A program made the position numbers and the translations under genes. Source: Kibdelosporangium banguiense (GTDB taxonomy: Bacteria > Actinomycetota > Actinomycetes > Mycobacteriales > Pseudonocardiaceae). From it: a DNA stretch of 64,000 bases. Numbering within the stretch: the first letter of the stretch is position 1; every line of letters begins with the position of its first letter. The notes beneath the pieces are model-generated. The model was given only the letters and a program-made list of their open reading frames with translations, ran no database searches and was not told the DNA's origin. The stretch covers positions 12,041,203-12,105,202 of the forward strand of contig NZ_JAGINW010000001.1 of NCBI RefSeq assembly GCF_017876405.1, in the 5' to 3' direction. Positions 42,056 to 49,980 of this stretch are shown here, piece by piece.

Positions 42056-44260
42056 GTGTCAGCATCACCTGACGAAGCCGTCAAGGACTTCACACCAGAC
42101 TGGCCCACCTGCCTAGCAGAGATTGAGCCAGGCTGTTTCGGCGTCCAAGCCAGGGGTTTTCCCCGCTGCCTAGCTCACCTTGATCCAGAGGACTTGGAGC
42201 GGGCTGTCCAAGACATCAACCCTGGTGATGACTTAGATGCACGTGGCACCACCTTCGCCCCTGGCTTGCTGTCGAGTGTCCGTAAGGCGCTCTCAGCAGC
42301 AGATGGGGAACGGATGGTCGCCCGGTTCGGAATTCTCCGATTTGACCATGCTCAGTTCGAGGGCGACGCGTGGTTCGACGAGGGCACCACGTTCGAGGGC
42401 GCCGCGCAGTTCACCGGGGCGACGTTCAAAGGCGCCGCGCAGTTCACCGGGGCGACGTTCAAAGGCGCCGCGCAGTTCACCGGGGCGACGTTCAAGGACA
42501 CCGCGTGGTTCGACGAGGGCACCACGTTCGAGGGCGCCGCGCGATTCGACAAGGCGACGTTCAAAGGCGACACGTGGTTCGACGGGGCGACGTTCAAGGA
42601 CACCGCGTGGTTCGACGAGGGCACCACGTTCGAGGGCGCCGCGCAGTTCACCGGGGCGACGTTCAAAGGCGCCGCGCAGTTCACCGGGGCGACGTTCAAG
42701 GACACCGCGTGGTTCGACGAGGGCACCACGTTCGAGGGCGCCGCGCGATTCGACAAGGCGACGTTCAAAGGCGACACGTGGTTCGACGGGGCGACGTTCA
42801 AGGGCGACGCGCGATTCGACAAGGCGACGTTCAAAGGCGACACGCAGTTCACCGGGGCGACGTTCAAGGACACCGCGTGGTTCGACGAGACGACGTTCAA
42901 GGGCGACGCGCGATTCGGCAAGACGACGTTCGAGGCCGCCGCGTGGTTCGACGAGACGACGTTCGAGGCCGCCGCGTGGTTCGACGAGACGACGTTCGAG
43001 GCCGCCGCAGGTTTTAAGGGTGCCAAGTTTAGTGACGAGGCGCGGTTCGATTTCGCCAGGTTTGATTCCGCGGCGACGCTGGGGCCGTTGATAGCAGTGA
43101 AGGTGCGGCTATCTAGCGCGGTCTTCTCTCAGTTGGTGGTGGTGGAGCTCGAGGCTGGCTGGGTTTCATGCGATCGTGCGCGCTTTCAGGCGGGGGTGAC
43201 GTTACGGGTACGGCACGCGAACGTCAGCCTCCAGCAGGTGTCCTTTGGCGGCCCGTCATCTCTGGAAGGCCGATCACAGCATTTCCGGACGTCCGATAAC
43301 CAGACTGTCGTGTCGGCTTCTGAAGACCAGGTCCATGGGTGGCCAACCCGAGCTGCCCAACATCGCGCCCAGATCGAAGGCGAGAGGATCGGCACCCGGA
43401 CCGACGAGTGGGTGCCCGGACTGGTGGCGCTGCAAGGCACGGACGTCAGTGAATTGGTGCTCACGGACGTCGACTTGCGTTGGTGCAGGTTTGCGGGCGC
43501 CCATCATCTGGACAAGCTGCGAATCGAGGGGCGAAGCCCGTTTCACCGGCCACCTTCTGGCTGGCGCGCCGGGTGGACATGGCTGCCAGTGTGGCGGTGG
43601 ACCAGTCGCCAAGTCCTTGCTGAGGAGCACGCGTGGCGTCGTCAGGGCCGGACAAGCAAGGCCGCAGGCTGGCAGCAGCTTGGTAGTGGAGATGCAGCAG
43701 TTGAGGTTGGGGCAGAGCGGCTGGCAGTCCTGTACCGGTCGCTGCGCAAGGCGTTGGAGGATGGCAAGGACGAGGCTGGCGCAGGTGACTTCTACTACGG
43801 GGAGATGGAAGCCCGCAGGCATGCCGGCCCTCTACGTGATCGGGTCGTGCTCTCCGCCTATTGGCTGGTCTCCGGCTACGGCCAGCGCGCGCTGCGTGCC
43901 GTCGTTGGCCTCGCGGTGCTCGTCATCGTTCTCACTGTCCTGCTAGTGGGTTGGGGGCTTCCGGGAGACAGTCCTGGACAGTTGGTCACCGGCACGCTTC
44001 CAGCGTCATCACCGACCACACAGCAGACCGTTGCACTGCAGATCCGCGACGCGCCGGCGACTCTACCGCCACCCGGACAATGCTGGACCTGGACCAGGGC
44101 AGGCAAAGCGCTCCAACTTGCGCTTGGCTCCGTGGCCTTCCGCGATGCCGGTCAGAAACTCACTCCTGCTGGCACGTGGACAGTCATGACTGGCCGCTTT
44201 CTAGGCCCGCTGTTCCTCGCTTTAGCCGTACTTGCGGTCCGCGCCCGGGTCAAACGATGA
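42056..44260 (+). CDS. Pentapeptide-type repeat protein with C-terminal membrane anchors
   Basis: 734 residues from GTG 42056; no strong ribosome site, so the start is uncertain. The N terminus has a Cys-containing module (CLAEIEPGCFGVQARGFPRCLAHLDPEDL). Residues about 100-330 are Phe-centred repeats with alternating 5- and 6-residue spacing (for example FKGAAQFTGATF, FDEGTTFEGAA), the pentapeptide_3 pattern, expected to form a quadrilateral beta-helix. A soluble region follows, then two membrane helices (RALRAVVGLAVLVIVLTVLLVGWGL near 605-630 and FLGPLFLALAVLAVRARV at the end). No function known. The fold may act as a DNA mimic or as a membrane-tethered scaffold in the island. Confidence 0.8.
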   Translation: MSASPDEAVKDFTPDWPTCLAEIEPGCFGVQARGFPRCLAHLDPEDLERAVQDINPGDDLDARGTTFAPGLLSSVRKALSAADGERMVARFGILRFDHAQFEGDAWFDEGTTFEGAAQFTGATFKGAAQFTGATFKGAAQFTGATFKDTAWFDEGTTFEGAARFDKATFKGDTWFDGATFKDTAWFDEGTTFEGAAQFTGATFKGAAQFTGATFKDTAWFDEGTTFEGAARFDKATFKGDTWFDGATFKGDARFDKATFKGDTQFTGATFKDTAWFDETTFKGDARFGKTTFEAAAWFDETTFEAAAWFDETTFEAAAGFKGAKFSDEARFDFARFDSAATLGPLIAVKVRLSSAVFSQLVVVELEAGWVSCDRARFQAGVTLRVRHANVSLQQVSFGGPSSLEGRSQHFRTSDNQTVVSASEDQVHGWPTRAAQHRAQIEGERIGTRTDEWVPGLVALQGTDVSELVLTDVDLRWCRFAGAHHLDKLRIEGRSPFHRPPSGWRAGWTWLPVWRWTSRQVLAEEHAWRRQGRTSKAAGWQQLGSGDAAVEVGAERLAVLYRSLRKALEDGKDEAGAGDFYYGEMEARRHAGPLRDRVVLSAYWLVSGYGQRALRAVVGLAVLVIVLTVLLVGWGLPGDSPGQLVTGTLPASSPTTQQTVALQIRDAPATLPPPGQCWTWTRAGKALQLALGSVAFRDAGQKLTPAGTWTVMTGRFLGPLFLALAVLAVRARVKR
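42360..43010 (+). repeat. 33-bp-period coding repeats in pentapeptide gene
   Basis: Tandem units such as GCGCAGTTCACCGGGGCGAC are repeated at 33-base steps (42395-42500), and larger blocks (42490-42640 versus about 42604-42790) recur. Repeats are near identical at DNA level, so unit number is likely to vary between strains. Confidence 0.85.
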
Positions 44261-44667
44261 CGGAGGAGCCTTGCGGTGGCCAGTAGAACCGGCGCCGCCA
44301 AACGAATTTTGAGTGGTTCCGTCTATCGTGATCGACTGCAGCCTTGACCTGCAGGTACTCCCTGAGCTTGGTGCGTATTGAAGCGCCGCACCCGTGTATT
44401 CCCCGTGCTGCTACCCGGTCTTGCGGGCTAAGAGTCGGGCCACACCGGCCGCCACGCAGACGTCCTACTGCGCCTCACATCCAAGGGGCCCAGCCGAAGC
44501 CGGCGGTTCCCGATGAGCAGCACGACTGATATCGAGTGAACCGAAACCACCGTGAACCCCGGTCAACCGCATTCGATCGGATGAATCGTGGCCGCCGAAT
44601 GGCTCCACTTTGACCACGGGTCGAACCCATGTTCTAGTGTGGCTCTGATCAAGGAAGGGGTGTATCG
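44261..44667. other. Intergenic region with diverged repeat and LexA-type promoter
   Basis: 407 bases without a supported gene. From about 44305 (TTTTGAGTGGTTCC) to 44440 it resembles 38038-38170 (TTTTGAGTGGGCCC), sharing TGACCTGC and CCCGTGTAT blocks. Its right end has TTGACC (44610-44615), TCTAGT (44633-44638) and an SOS box before the DUF5131 gene. Confidence 0.6.
44621..44636 (+). promoter_or_regulatory. LexA-type SOS box before DUF5131 gene
   Basis: TCGAACCCATGTTCTA differs at one arm position from the palindromic actinobacterial SOS box TCGAAC-N4-GTTCGA. It lies between a possible -35 (TTGACC) and -10 (TCTAGT), 31 bases before the start codon, where LexA binding would block transcription. 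The following GGCT..GATC also matches the SOS promoter at 49141. Confidence 0.65.
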
Positions 44668-45423
44668 ATGAGCGCCCGGTCGAGCATTGAATGGACTGAG
44701 ACCACTTGGAACCCGACCACAGGGTGCGATCGGATTTCCGCTGGCTGCGACCATTGTTACGCGTTGACGCTGTCGAAACGGCTGAAGGCAATGGGCTCAG
44801 CCAAGTACCAGAACGACGGTGATCCGCGCACGAGCGGACCAGGATTCGGTGTGACCACCCATGCTGTCTCGCTCGGGCAGCCGTTCCACTGGCGGACACC
44901 GCGTATCGTGTTTGTGAATTCCATGTCCGACCTGTTTCATGCCAAGGTGCCGGTCGACTTCATCCGCCGCGTGTTCGCCGTCATGGCAGCTACACCGCAG
45001 CACACGTATCAGGTGTTGACCAAGCGTGCTCGACGTCTCGGGCGGCTCGCACCAAAGCTGGATTGGCCCTCCAACGTGTGGATGGGGGTCTCGGTTGAGA
45101 ACAGTGATGCTCTCGACCGAGTCGACGATCTCCGGGAAGTCCCAGCGGCAGTACGGTTCTTGTCGTGTGAGCCGCTAATCGGGCCTCTGTCGAACCTCGA
45201 CCTCACCAGGATTGGTTGGGTAATCGCCGGAGGCGAGTCCGGCGCTCACGCACGGCCAGTCGAAACGTCATGGATTCTCGACATCCGGGACAACTGCCTT
45301 CGCAGCGAGGTTCCATTTTTCTTCAAGCAGTGGGGCGGCCGTACCCCAAAGGCGGGCGGTCGTGAGCTGGACGGACGAACCTGGGATGAAATGCCCGCCG
45401 GTAGCGGCTCTACGGCAGCCTGA
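44668..45423 (+). CDS. DUF5131 / phage Gp37-Gp68 family three-Cys protein
   Basis: 251 residues, with AAGGAAGGGG upstream. The family opening is clear: SIEWTETTWNPTTGCDRISAGCDHCYALTLSKRL, with a three-Cys cluster (CX6CX2C, about residues 19-29), then FVNSMSDLFHAKVP, YQVLTKRARRL, WMGVSVENSD and RFLSCEPLIGPL. The Cys cluster and fold suggest a radical-SAM-like or iron-sulfur enzyme related to DNA-lesion or nucleotide chemistry; no reaction is proven. The convergent neighbour is its usual partner TcmP, with stops overlapping by 14 bases. The SOS box upstream suggests DNA-damage induction. Confidence 0.9.
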   Translation: MSARSSIEWTETTWNPTTGCDRISAGCDHCYALTLSKRLKAMGSAKYQNDGDPRTSGPGFGVTTHAVSLGQPFHWRTPRIVFVNSMSDLFHAKVPVDFIRRVFAVMAATPQHTYQVLTKRARRLGRLAPKLDWPSNVWMGVSVENSDALDRVDDLREVPAAVRFLSCEPLIGPLSNLDLTRIGWVIAGGESGAHARPVETSWILDIRDNCLRSEVPFFFKQWGGRTPKAGGRELDGRTWDEMPAGSGSTAA

Positions 45424-46516
45424 CGCGGCTCGATTTGGCAATCCGGCCCGGTGGTTCCACGACAACCTGTCGCCGGTTGCGGAGTTCTGTCACCGCGGCC
45501 TGTGCGTGAGTGGGACGCCATCGGGCCGTTTCGCACAGCAACCAGGTCCGCAGCTCATCGACTGTGGCTGGCCCTTCGGCCAGCCGCTGCATGACGAGTT
45601 CGAGTAACTCGGGGTCTTGAGACGTCCCGGTCCCGAAGATGTCGAGTTGGCCGGGTATTTGGGCGTCCCGGGTACGGGGGTCACGAAAGGCCATGCCGCC
45701 ATCACCGTCCACCTTCCACATGGCGTCCTTCATGACTTCGACCCCTTTGACATGCGTTGTTCCATAGACCAGGTTGAGGGGTTGACCTGTTTTGGGAACG
45801 ACCTCGAACTGAAGTCGATAGTCGAACCCTGCCCGCCCGAGCGCTGCTCGGTACGTAGACAGCCAGGCCCGCCATCGCTCGTCCGGTCGACTCTCCCGAT
45901 CGGCTAACGTCCAGTAGTCGCGTCCGCCGAACACCAGGTCAAGCTGATCAGCGTTGAGTTCTTCGCGACGACTGAACCAGTTCGGCCCGAAGGTTACGAC
46001 CACCTCACTGCTCGCGTTGCATGCGAGCTTGTGTATGAGTGACAGCGGAATGTTGACGTTTCCCCAGCTGTCGAATACCGCGAGGATGGGGTGGCCCCAC
46101 GCACGCAGATCATTTAGTGACCTATCGGTTTCGACACCGGCTTCGCCGTGCCGAACCTCGACGTGCACAGGCAACCGATTAAGATCGCCAAACCTCTCCG
46201 CCAGTTGCTGCTGTAGATACTCAAACCGGTTCCGTTGCTTCTCGATGAAGACGAGCCGGACTCGATCTCGGGCGAGCAGCATTCGGGCTGATGCCGCGTG
46301 GTTCAACAAACGATCAAGAACGAAGACGGGTGATCCTTCCTCACCGTCTTCATACCGGCCTGGTCCAGCGAAAGCGTCTACATAAGTAACTCGCGGTCGG
46401 AGATGGCCGCCAGGGGTCCGCTGAAGCATGATTGGCCACCATGCGTCAAGGTAACGCTTGTATAGCTGATGCTTCGCGGCAGTCGCAGGCTCCAGCTTCC
46501 ATAGAAGATCGCTCAT
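45410..46516 (-). CDS. tcmP: Three-Cys-motif partner protein TcmP
   Basis: 368 residues from ATG 46516, behind GGGGGAGG. TcmP proteins occur next to DUF5131 (Gp37/Gp68) proteins and this one matches: KHQLYKRYLDAWWPIMLQ, then VTYVDAFAGPGRYEDGEEGSP, a methyltransferase-like first motif, VRLVFIEKQRNRFEYLQQQL, and PILAVFDSWGNVNIP. The last 100 residues look like a winged helix (VDELRTWLLCETARWRPTHAQAAVTELRNRR). Function is unproven; the DAFAGPG motif suggests a nucleotide- or SAM-binding fold. The genes here converge instead of forming an operon, so they are separately controlled. Confidence 0.85.
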   Translation of the reverse strand: MSDLLWKLEPATAAKHQLYKRYLDAWWPIMLQRTPGGHLRPRVTYVDAFAGPGRYEDGEEGSPVFVLDRLLNHAASARMLLARDRVRLVFIEKQRNRFEYLQQQLAERFGDLNRLPVHVEVRHGEAGVETDRSLNDLRAWGHPILAVFDSWGNVNIPLSLIHKLACNASSEVVVTFGPNWFSRREELNADQLDLVFGGRDYWTLADRESRPDERWRAWLSTYRAALGRAGFDYRLQFEVVPKTGQPLNLVYGTTHVKGVEVMKDAMWKVDGDGGMAFRDPRTRDAQIPGQLDIFGTGTSQDPELLELVMQRLAEGPATVDELRTWLLCETARWRPTHAQAAVTELRNRRQVVVEPPGRIAKSSRVRLP

Positions 46517-47002
46517 CTGAGCCTCCCCCGACCGGTGATGTCGTAATCCACCACGTTACTCATGGTGTTACGTCGGTAGGAATACTCGACAGGTGTCTGA
46601 TCCGCTCCGCATCGAGCCAGCCTAACGGACGATATTCACATACAGCTTGTCTTCTGAGTTGGAGTATGTACTACGCGAGGTCACTCGTTAGACGGAACGC
46701 TCACGTCAATCGCTCCGATTACGGTCACACAGCGTTCATGGCGGACAAGTGGTTCACCCCTTTGCAACCCTAAAACACAATGATGATCAGTCCGGCGTCG
46801 GCGGCTGAGGCACCATCGGCGGAGTAGGTCCGAGGCAGGACGTGTGACGGCGCCGGCACGCCAGCCCATGCCAGGTGTCCCCGCAGCGGAAGGGTGCATA
46901 GCTACCAGCTCATGGACAGGAAGTTGTTCCGGGCGTGTCCCTCAATGCGGTCATGGCGAAGGGAGTCTAATAGTCGTACGACTAGGAGCGAGGTTGGCAA
47001 CG
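46517..47002. other. Intergenic region with a perfect palindrome before the 47003 gene
   Basis: 486 bases without a supported gene between divergent transcription units. TAGTCGTACGACTA at 46971-46984 is a perfect 14-bp palindrome ending 18 bases before the downstream start codon, a good repressor site. GTTAC occurs twice around 46553-46572 near the TcmP start. Base composition drops in GC towards the right. Confidence 0.55.
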
Positions 47003-48892
47003 ATGGACAGCCCTGAGGACAATCTGGAAAAGATCTACCGATCGTTCACTGGTCGTGAACCGGGGCAAGTAGCTTCGTCTTTCTTTTCGGCGCTGTCGTA
47101 CGGAGACACGTACATCCAGGGGACGGCCGTTCAGGCAATTAAGTCTGAGTGGGTGATGAGTAGTGTCGGCTTGATTCTGCCGAAGCATGTCGCTACGCCT
47201 CCTAGCCCTATCGATCAAGTCGTCGTATACCTTACGGCCAAAGATATACTTGGAACTAAACTTGCGTCGTCAGTTGTTATTAGTCAGCTGTCGCGCATTC
47301 CGCTAGACGCCGTTATTTCCTTCGCGGCAAGGGTTCTTAGCATCTTTCGTGCGCCTAGCGCATCTAGACGCGAGGTGGATGAGCGTTTTGCCAAAGAGTG
47401 GTTCATAGGCCCAACACAGACCCGAGTGTTGAACCTGTTGCGAGACCCTTCGCGAGGTCTAGTTGTCCCTCAGGCTATCTTGGCCCTGATCAAGTATGCA
47501 ATGTTGTACAGCGGCGATTCGTTGGTTCCTGGCGTTGAAATAGGCAACGTTGTGCTTGCAATGGTGGCTATTACCGACTACCTCAACCCGGAGCGTGAGG
47601 TTGAGAATAGTGAGAACGTTATAACGAAGGTACCTGGCGCGCTCGGCAGGGAGTTGATTTCAAATCAGGTGTTTAACGCCGATCCGGTTGAGATGAATCT
47701 CTTCGCTCGGTTCATCCGAACTTGGCTACAGCTCCCGCAGGAACTAGTTGGCATGTCGGAAATAGTTGATCTTGAGAAGGTATACCAAGACGCAGTCGGT
47801 GTTCCCCTGCGCGACGTTATGGCGGTTGCCTTGGTCTTGTGGGCTGCCACCACTGCAAAGGAGGGCGCCGGCCCTTTTGAAGAGTACTTTGCCGTCTTAA
47901 AGTGGACCCCAGAACGAATCCGGGCAGCCGTATCGGTTTTTTGTGCAGATGTACCTACGTTTAGGGCTGAAGTGCTCAAAGAGCTGAAGAGTACCGATTG
48001 GGAATTCAGTGCATTTGGTAGGTATCCTGCTGTGACTCTTTACAACGGGCATCTGGCTGTTATCGATCCGGCATTGCTTTTGAAGAGAGTTTTCGGGTGG
48101 CTTCCAATATATGACATCAAATTTCCGTCTACTGATGGCGCGCGTGATCGGAAGCGTGCGGCGCAAGCGGAGCAATGCCTTAGGCGTCTAGCGGAAATAT
48201 ACACTTCTGAAGTGTTGGATAGTCTTGGAGCAAGCACAACTGTGGCGCGAAGAGTATTTCACGACCGTGATCTACGGGGAGCTTTTTCGTCTGTTGGAGT
48301 TCGTGTTGCTGATACAGTGGTGGACTACGGCGATGCCTGGATCGTTATCGAGGTGACTACAAGTCAATTGCGTAGGGAGTCTGTTGCCGGAATCTCGGAT
48401 GCTGACGTAGTGGGGGATCTCGATAAACTTGTTGGCGAAGTAGAGCAGATCGATTCAACGATTACGTCTCTCCGAGTAGGGCAAGAAAAGCTAACAGGTA
48501 CTCCCTGTTCCGTTAGTACAAGGTTCTTTCCGTTACTCGTGTTGACCGAAGGGTTCCCTGTAAATCCCATATCTTTGACACTCCTTCGAGAGAAGGTAGA
48601 AGAATGTGGGCTCCTGATCGGGGACGATGTCATGCCCCTTGAAGTTGTCGACGTGGTCGAGTTGGAGATGGTTGAGGGTATTCAAGAAGGTGGAGGGCCG
48701 TCTCTGCTTGAGCTATTGGACCGCAAGCGAAAAGCCAATCTTTGGAGATCGAATCTACGAGGTTTTATCGTAGATGAATTAAAGTTAGCGCCACGGCAAC
48801 CTAGACGCGTGCTCGAACTATGGGAAGCTACCTTTAAAGAGTTGTTGCCGATTATTGACCCGGATCGCGACCCTGATACCGGGCTGGACTGA
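47003..48892 (+). CDS. Large low-GC protein of unknown function
   Basis: 629 residues from ATG 47003; GAGG lies upstream. Codon usage is clearly lower in GC than the surroundings (many T/A third positions), pointing to acquisition from another genome. No domain is recognised with confidence. The protein is mostly helical up to about 390. A later segment reads ADTVVDYGDAWIVIEVTTSQL (about 435-455), which has the D...ExT spacing of some PD-(D/E)xK nuclease-like folds but with Thr where Lys is expected. It lies between the DUF5131/TcmP pair and an SOS-box gene, so a defence or DNA-processing role is plausible but unproven. Confidence 0.75.
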   Translation: MDSPEDNLEKIYRSFTGREPGQVASSFFSALSYGDTYIQGTAVQAIKSEWVMSSVGLILPKHVATPPSPIDQVVVYLTAKDILGTKLASSVVISQLSRIPLDAVISFAARVLSIFRAPSASRREVDERFAKEWFIGPTQTRVLNLLRDPSRGLVVPQAILALIKYAMLYSGDSLVPGVEIGNVVLAMVAITDYLNPEREVENSENVITKVPGALGRELISNQVFNADPVEMNLFARFIRTWLQLPQELVGMSEIVDLEKVYQDAVGVPLRDVMAVALVLWAATTAKEGAGPFEEYFAVLKWTPERIRAAVSVFCADVPTFRAEVLKELKSTDWEFSAFGRYPAVTLYNGHLAVIDPALLLKRVFGWLPIYDIKFPSTDGARDRKRAAQAEQCLRRLAEIYTSEVLDSLGASTTVARRVFHDRDLRGAFSSVGVRVADTVVDYGDAWIVIEVTTSQLRRESVAGISDADVVGDLDKLVGEVEQIDSTITSLRVGQEKLTGTPCSVSTRFFPLLVLTEGFPVNPISLTLLREKVEECGLLIGDDVMPLEVVDVVELEMVEGIQEGGGPSLLELLDRKRKANLWRSNLRGFIVDELKLAPRQPRRVLELWEATFKELLPIIDPDRDPDTGLD

Positions 48893-49140
48893 AGAGGATG
48901 GTTCGAGCCTAAGTCAGTAGGTTGGGAGTGTTCAATTGGTGAGCACGCTTTACCTAGCTGTCGTATGGAGCGTGGATTCCTCGCACGCTTTCGAGGTCTG
49001 CGCCTCCCCGTTCATACAAGGTCGCGTTTGGACTATCGCCTGGTCAGGGCTGCAGCAGGTCCGTTGACGAACGCCGCTGAACGTAGATGAACGAGACTAC
49101 GACTGAGACTGCCGACAGACACCCACAGGGGTAGCCATCC

Positions 49141-49156
49141 TCGAACCTATGTTCGA
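49141..49156 (+). promoter_or_regulatory. Perfect LexA-type SOS box
   Basis: TCGAACCTATGTTCGA is a full match to TCGAAC-N4-GTTCGA. TACGAT at 49164-49169 can serve as -10, 17 bases from TCGAAC, and the start codon follows 7 bases later, so the transcript would be leaderless. The layout resembles the SOS promoter before 44668. The rest of the 48893-49176 gap holds CGCACGCTTTCGAGGTCTG at 48982 (third dispersed copy) and no gene. Confidence 0.75.
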
Positions 49157-49176
49157 ACCCGGCTACGATCCCGTGC

Positions 49177-49506
49177 ATGGTCTTGTCTGGTGACCCCGTG
49201 GGTTCGAAGTGGCAGCCTCATGGCGATGTGGTGTACCGCATCGACCGCCTTGGGGCGCGGGTTGGCATCCTCCCCGCGACATGCCTGCGGGGGGAGCATT
49301 CTCTGGATGCTGTGGGGTACAAGGCGAATCAGACCGCCACTCACCTGCAGATTGTCTGCACAGCGTGCGTTGGTAGTACGCCGCCGCGCTGGGACAACTA
49401 TTGGGCATTGCGGACCACGCCGCCCTTGCCGGACCGCGCTGAGCTGGACGACGGGCCGTATCAGGATCTGATTCGCAAGCTGGCTGCACAACGCACTGAG
49501 CGTTAA
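49177..49506 (+). CDS. Small Cys/His protein under SOS control
   Basis: 109 residues, ATG 49177 without a Shine-Dalgarno, consistent with leaderless expression. Conserved-looking elements are LPATCLRGEHSLDAVGYKANQTATHLQIVCTACV, with Cys and His arranged like a small zinc ribbon (C...H...CxxC). It resembles short actinomycete proteins of unknown function found near mobile elements. The perfect SOS box suggests induction by DNA damage. A role in the damage response or in element control is inferred only. Confidence 0.7.
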   Translation: MVLSGDPVGSKWQPHGDVVYRIDRLGARVGILPATCLRGEHSLDAVGYKANQTATHLQIVCTACVGSTPPRWDNYWALRTTPPLPDRAELDDGPYQDLIRKLAAQRTER

Positions 49507-49780
49507 TCAGACGGTCGGCGAGTCCGCCCGACTTTCGCGGCGTTGGCGGGGCCATCGGGCATCCAACCGCGCAACGACCGGACCAAGATCTGTCCTGACT
49601 GCCGATCGGGCCGCGCGGCTTACCAGCTGCGTGAGTGATCGATCGATGGTGGGGAGTACCGACCTTGGCTGGGCCGTTCGTGGGGTCATACACAGGGCTG
49701 TACGGATACGGCATTCGCTCAAGCCTGTAAGCGTGACCCTGAAACCGTCGGTGACCCGCGCAGGTGCCGGTACAGACACA

Positions 49781-49835
49781 CCAGTCGCGGTCACCGCCGG
49801 CCCGTCAGCCGTCGCACAATGAGCCAATGTGGTTG
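49781..49835 (+). repeat. 55-bp dispersed repeat, copy 2
   Basis: Same sequence as 41352-41406 with two mismatches. It abuts the NLR tail remnant starting at 49840. The surrounding gap 49507-49980 has no intact gene. Confidence 0.8.
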
Positions 49836-49839
49836 GTTG

Positions 49840-49926
49840 GGTGCTGACCACCCCGACACCCTGGTCACCCGCGGCAACCTCGCTCGCTGGCGGGATCGGT
49901 TGTCGGACAGCGCGTCCGCGTCATAG
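49840..49926 (+). pseudogene. Remnant of an NLR/TPR gene 3' end
   Basis: In frame it reads GADHPDTLVTRGNLARWRDR followed by LSDSASAS and a TAG stop: the last partial TPR unit and C terminus of a protein of the NLR1/NLR2 type (compare GADHPNTLNTRSQIARWRKQ at the end of NLR1). No upstream coding sequence remains. It shows that a third NLR gene was once present or recombined here. Confidence 0.75.
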
Positions 49927-49980
49927 TGCCGTGTCGAGGCCAAACCAGGTGAGTCGAAGAGAACGTGGTCTCATGGTCTC

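Noticed and set aside
42360..43010. 33-bp periodic repeats as possible CRISPR or iteron array
   Set aside because: They encode a regular beta-helix repeat in one open frame.
49507..49851. Leftward 114-codon frame after the SOS gene
   Set aside because: Runs through the 55-bp repeat, no domain or start signal; the opposite strand holds the NLR remnant.
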